Part shown: piece by piece, positions 57,108-59,488 of the stretch | Numbering within the stretch: position 1 is the first letter of the stretch | Layout: every line of letters starts with the position of its first letter | Origin: DASUTB01 sp036374835 | GTDB taxonomy: Bacteria > Actinomycetota > Actinomycetes > Jiangellales > Jiangellaceae | NCBI GenBank assembly: GCA_036374835.1 | Contig: DASUTB010000060.1 | Span: 1 to 59,488 of the forward strand | Reading direction: 5' to 3' | DNA length: 59,488 bases | The notes under the pieces: model-generated | The model's input: only the letters and a program-made list of their open reading frames with translations | The model's database searches: none | What the model was told of the DNA's origin: nothing | Made by a program: the position numbers and the translations under genes

Positions 57108-59488
57108 CTAGCCGGGTCGGCGTCCCGGGCCGTCGCTCACAAGTGACACCAACACCGGGTCGTGGTCGGACGATCCGTGGGCCGTGTCGTCGATCGGGTC
57201 GTTGAAGTACAGGTACCCGTACGGCGCACGAGAGTTGATCTGCCACACCGCGGCATCGGTCACCTTCGACGCCAGCGACGGGGACGCGAACGCGTAGTCG
57301 AGTCGCCCGTACCTGCCGTCGAACTTGAAAGTGAACGCGTCGTCACCGTGTTCCTGGACGAGGTCGGTGAAGCCCGCATCGACCAATATCTCGATCGGAT
57401 CCTCCTCCTCGTAGGAGTTGAAGTCACCCACCAGCAGCACATCGGCCGTTGGGAACGGCGTCGCGCCGCCGGCAACCCACTCGACCAGCCGCTCCGCCGC
57501 GTAGGTGCGGGTGAGGTTGCAGTTGCCGGTCAGCGTCGTCTCGACGTCGTCGCCGAGGCCGAAGCCCGGTCCGGCGGTGTCGGTGCAGGTCGAACCCTTC
57601 GACTTGAAGTGGTTGACGACGACGGTGACGAACTCGCGGTCGATCTTGAACGTCTGCGCCAGCGGCCAGCGGTTGTTGTCCTCGTCACCGGACAGCTCGC
57701 TGTCGATGTCGAACGTCGTGGCCGGACCCACCGGCTCGGCCCGGTCGGGTTGATAGATCAGCGCCTGAGCTATCGCGTCCGGCCCGAGGCCACCACCACC
57801 GAGACCCTCAGTGGTGAGGATATTCTCCCGCGGCACCACCCAGTCGTAGGTGCCTTCCCCGGCCTCTGCGTTGAGCGCCTCGACCAGGGTCTGCACCGAC
57901 GGGACGGTGCTCGGATCGTCATCGTAGTGATCCTCGTAGTCGTTCTCGATCTCGATCAGGCCGAGGACGGCGGCGTCCATTCGCAGGATCGCGTCGACGA
58001 TCTTGGCGGTCTGCGCCTCGAACTGTTCCTGATTCCGCGCTCCGCGAAGGACGTCAGAGTCGCCGAAAGTGTTGAAGTAGTTGAGCACGTTGAACGCCGC
58101 CACGTCGTTGCCGTCGGCCAGGTCCGGAACGGCGGCGCGCGGGTCGGTGTCCTCGGACTCCGGGAAGAAGCGATCGTTCAGCGGCTCGATCTTGAACTCG
58201 CTGAAGGTGAAGTTCAGCGGACCGATCACCGATCCGGCCGGCATGATGTCCCCGGCGGAGAGGTCCTCGTCGAACAGCTCCCAGGGGAACGGGTTGAACT
58301 GGCTGAACGCCTCGTCGCGGTCGTTGACCTTGAGGAAGGATGCGGCGTTGGTCTCGAGAAGGTCCGTCGCCGCCGGATCGTCCGGCGCGAACACGGAGGT
58401 CGGCTGAATCAGCACGTCCGGGTAGGCGAGGCCGAGCTCACCGAACCGGTAGGCCGTGAACAGTCCGCTCACCGCGAGGTCCTGCTCGGTCACGACCAGC
58501 ATCGACTCGAGCGCCTCACGGCCGTGGTCGTTCAACGGCAGCGAGATCGGGGTCGGCTCGATGGTCACCGGGGGCACGTCGCAGATCTCGGTCTCCGGGA
58601 AGGAGAACTGGGTAAGGCCGAAGAACGCCGTGACCTGATCGGTCAGTTCGACGGTGTCCCCGGCACTCGGCAGCGTGCCGCTCGACTGGAAGACGAACAG
58701 GCCTTCCGAGCTCAACGCGTCATCGTCGTGGTCGGCCGGCTCCTCCTGGACGAAGTAACCGTTTAGATCGGAGTCGGCCATGGTGACGACCGCGCGAATC
58801 GTGTGGGTCTGCCCATCGAGCGGCGAATCGAACCGCTCCGTCGGGTCGATGCCGGAGCCCTGGATCTCGCTGATGAGCGTAAGCTCGTCGCTCGGGGTGT
58901 CGCAGACCACCTCGCCGTCATCTCCACCGTCACCGTCACTGTCGTCCGGGAAAACCCCGAGCTGGTCGACGGTGTTCAACGGGAAAGAGGCCCACGCCGA
59001 GTCGTCCCAGGCGTCGTCGGCGACGGTGTCCCGGGTCAGGTCGGTGCGGCGCAAAGTGACGTCCTGGCCGTACGTCTCTCGCACGCCGACCTGGCCGAAG
59101 CTGTCGACCACCTCACCCGTGGTGGTGTCGACCAGGGTGAACGCGTCATCGCCGTTGAAGTTCACCGCGAAGGAGGTGGCGTCCACCTCGCCGCCGAGCA
59201 CGAAGCCTTCGTCGTCGTTGAAGTCCGGGTGGGTCAGCACGTACACGTCGCCGTCGGCCAACTCGCCGGTGAACGCATGGGTGGCGGTGGGACCGTCCGC
59301 GAGCGGACGGCCGTTCGAGTAGAGCCGCAGTTCGAGTCCCTCGAGATCCACCGTAGCCCCGGTGCCGTTGTAGATCTCGATGGCCTTGTTGAAGCTACTA
59401 CCCTCCACGTACTCGGTCATGACTAGCCCGTCGGTGAACGGATCCGCCGCCATCGCCGGCGCGGCGAGGGGCACTGTCAACAAGGCCA
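57108..59488 (-). CDS. Extracellular endonuclease/exonuclease/phosphatase-family nuclease, ExeM/NucH-like, 5' end cut
   Basis: At least 791 aa; the 5' end lies beyond the window. It begins in the hydrophobic end of a signal peptide (LLTVPLAAPAMAADPF), so it is secreted. Next is a lamin-tail-type domain (VMTEYVEGSSFNKAIEIYNG), an OB-fold-like section in the middle (ISEIQGSG... GYFVQEE) and then an EEP catalytic domain with LIEIENDYED, GDFNSY and SDHDPVLV. A second copy of short Asp-rich stretches is acidic, as often in secreted nucleases of marine or soil bacteria. Likely degrades extracellular DNA for nutrients. Confidence 0.9.
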   Translation of the reverse strand, partial: ALLTVPLAAPAMAADPFTDGLVMTEYVEGSSFNKAIEIYNGTGATVDLEGLELRLYSNGRPLADGPTATHAFTGELADGDVYVLTHPDFNDDEGFVLGGEVDATSFAVNFNGDDAFTLVDTTTGEVVDSFGQVGVRETYGQDVTLRRTDLTRDTVADDAWDDSAWASFPLNTVDQLGVFPDDSDGDGGDDGEVVCDTPSDELTLISEIQGSGIDPTERFDSPLDGQTHTIRAVVTMADSDLNGYFVQEEPADHDDDALSSEGLFVFQSSGTLPSAGDTVELTDQVTAFFGLTQFSFPETEICDVPPVTIEPTPISLPLNDHGREALESMLVVTEQDLAVSGLFTAYRFGELGLAYPDVLIQPTSVFAPDDPAATDLLETNAASFLKVNDRDEAFSQFNPFPWELFDEDLSAGDIMPAGSVIGPLNFTFSEFKIEPLNDRFFPESEDTDPRAAVPDLADGNDVAAFNVLNYFNTFGDSDVLRGARNQEQFEAQTAKIVDAILRMDAAVLGLIEIENDYEDHYDDDPSTVPSVQTLVEALNAEAGEGTYDWVVPRENILTTEGLGGGGLGPDAIAQALIYQPDRAEPVGPATTFDIDSELSGDEDNNRWPLAQTFKIDREFVTVVVNHFKSKGSTCTDTAGPGFGLGDDVETTLTGNCNLTRTYAAERLVEWVAGGATPFPTADVLLVGDFNSYEEEDPIEILVDAGFTDLVQEHGDDAFTFKFDGRYGRLDYAFASPSLASKVTDAAVWQINSRAPYGYLYFNDPIDDTAHGSSDHDPVLVSLVSDGPGRRPG

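Noticed and set aside
57162..58766. A 534-codon open frame antisense to the nuclease gene
   Set aside because: The nuclease strand has a signal peptide and EEP motifs; the antisense product is low-complexity Val/Arg/Glu with no motif.
53560..59488. A second copy of the tRNA-Asp 3' end (attR)
   Set aside because: No stretch matching GGGTTCAAATCCCG was found beyond the tRNA itself in the window.

Overview
The window comes from a high-GC actinobacterium. Support includes a BldC-type regulator, a PafE/Bpa-type proteasome activator, a mycothiol-linked MDMPI-family enzyme, actinobacterial gene order around purF/purM - DUF3073 - valine dehydrogenase - bldC, and many transcription units whose start codon lies 6-8 nt after a TANNNT-like -10 box (leaderless mRNAs). 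The genus cannot be fixed from the sequence alone. Most of the window is ordinary chromosomal core. Accessory features are small regulator/transporter pairs, a dispersed palindromic intergenic repeat family, and a decayed integrase scar beside a tRNA-Asp gene.

Layout. 1-8.6 kb: a partial sulfurtransferase, a ROK kinase, an acyl-CoA synthetase, a nitrilase-family amidase, a KtrA/KtrB potassium uptake pair transcribed divergently from a potassium channel with a C-terminal RCK domain, and a quinone oxidoreductase. 8.6-12.4 kb: a compact ABC exporter operon with two ATPases, two permeases and a small membrane protein. 12.4-16.8 kb: a cysteine hydrolase, a PadR regulator with a clear promoter/operator, pafE, a YbdK-type carboxylate-amine ligase coupled to an M20 amidohydrolase. 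16.9-21.2 kb: purC, purS, purQ, purL. 21.2-29.9 kb: an ArsR-controlled MFS pump, an SDR/DUF2867 protein, an acyltransferase, a TetR-controlled membrane protein with an MDMPI-family enzyme, and another TetR with a DUF998 protein. 29.9-38.9 kb: M20 dipeptidase, thymidine kinase, purF, a TetR/EamA pair lying between purF and purM, purM, DUF3073, valine dehydrogenase, bldC and tRNA-Phe. 39-53.3 kb: a CopC plus CopD-CtaG copper/cytochrome oxidase operon, a flippase-like protein, a bifunctional penicillin-binding protein with a PASTA domain, gamma-glutamyltransferase, an MBL-fold protein, a coiled-coil/serine protease pair, a zincin and a metallophosphoesterase. 53.4-59.5 kb: tRNA-Glu, tRNA-Asp with a broken integrase, a membrane-protein/UbiA cassette, a GyrI-like protein behind a MerR-type promoter, and a large secreted nuclease cut by the window end.

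The most unusual pattern is a family of about ten palindromic intergenic elements between 1.5 and 39 kb. They share the outer end AGAATGAYCACGTT, sit at gene 3' ends, and several supply the stop codon of the adjacent gene. None is seen from 39.0 kb to the window end.
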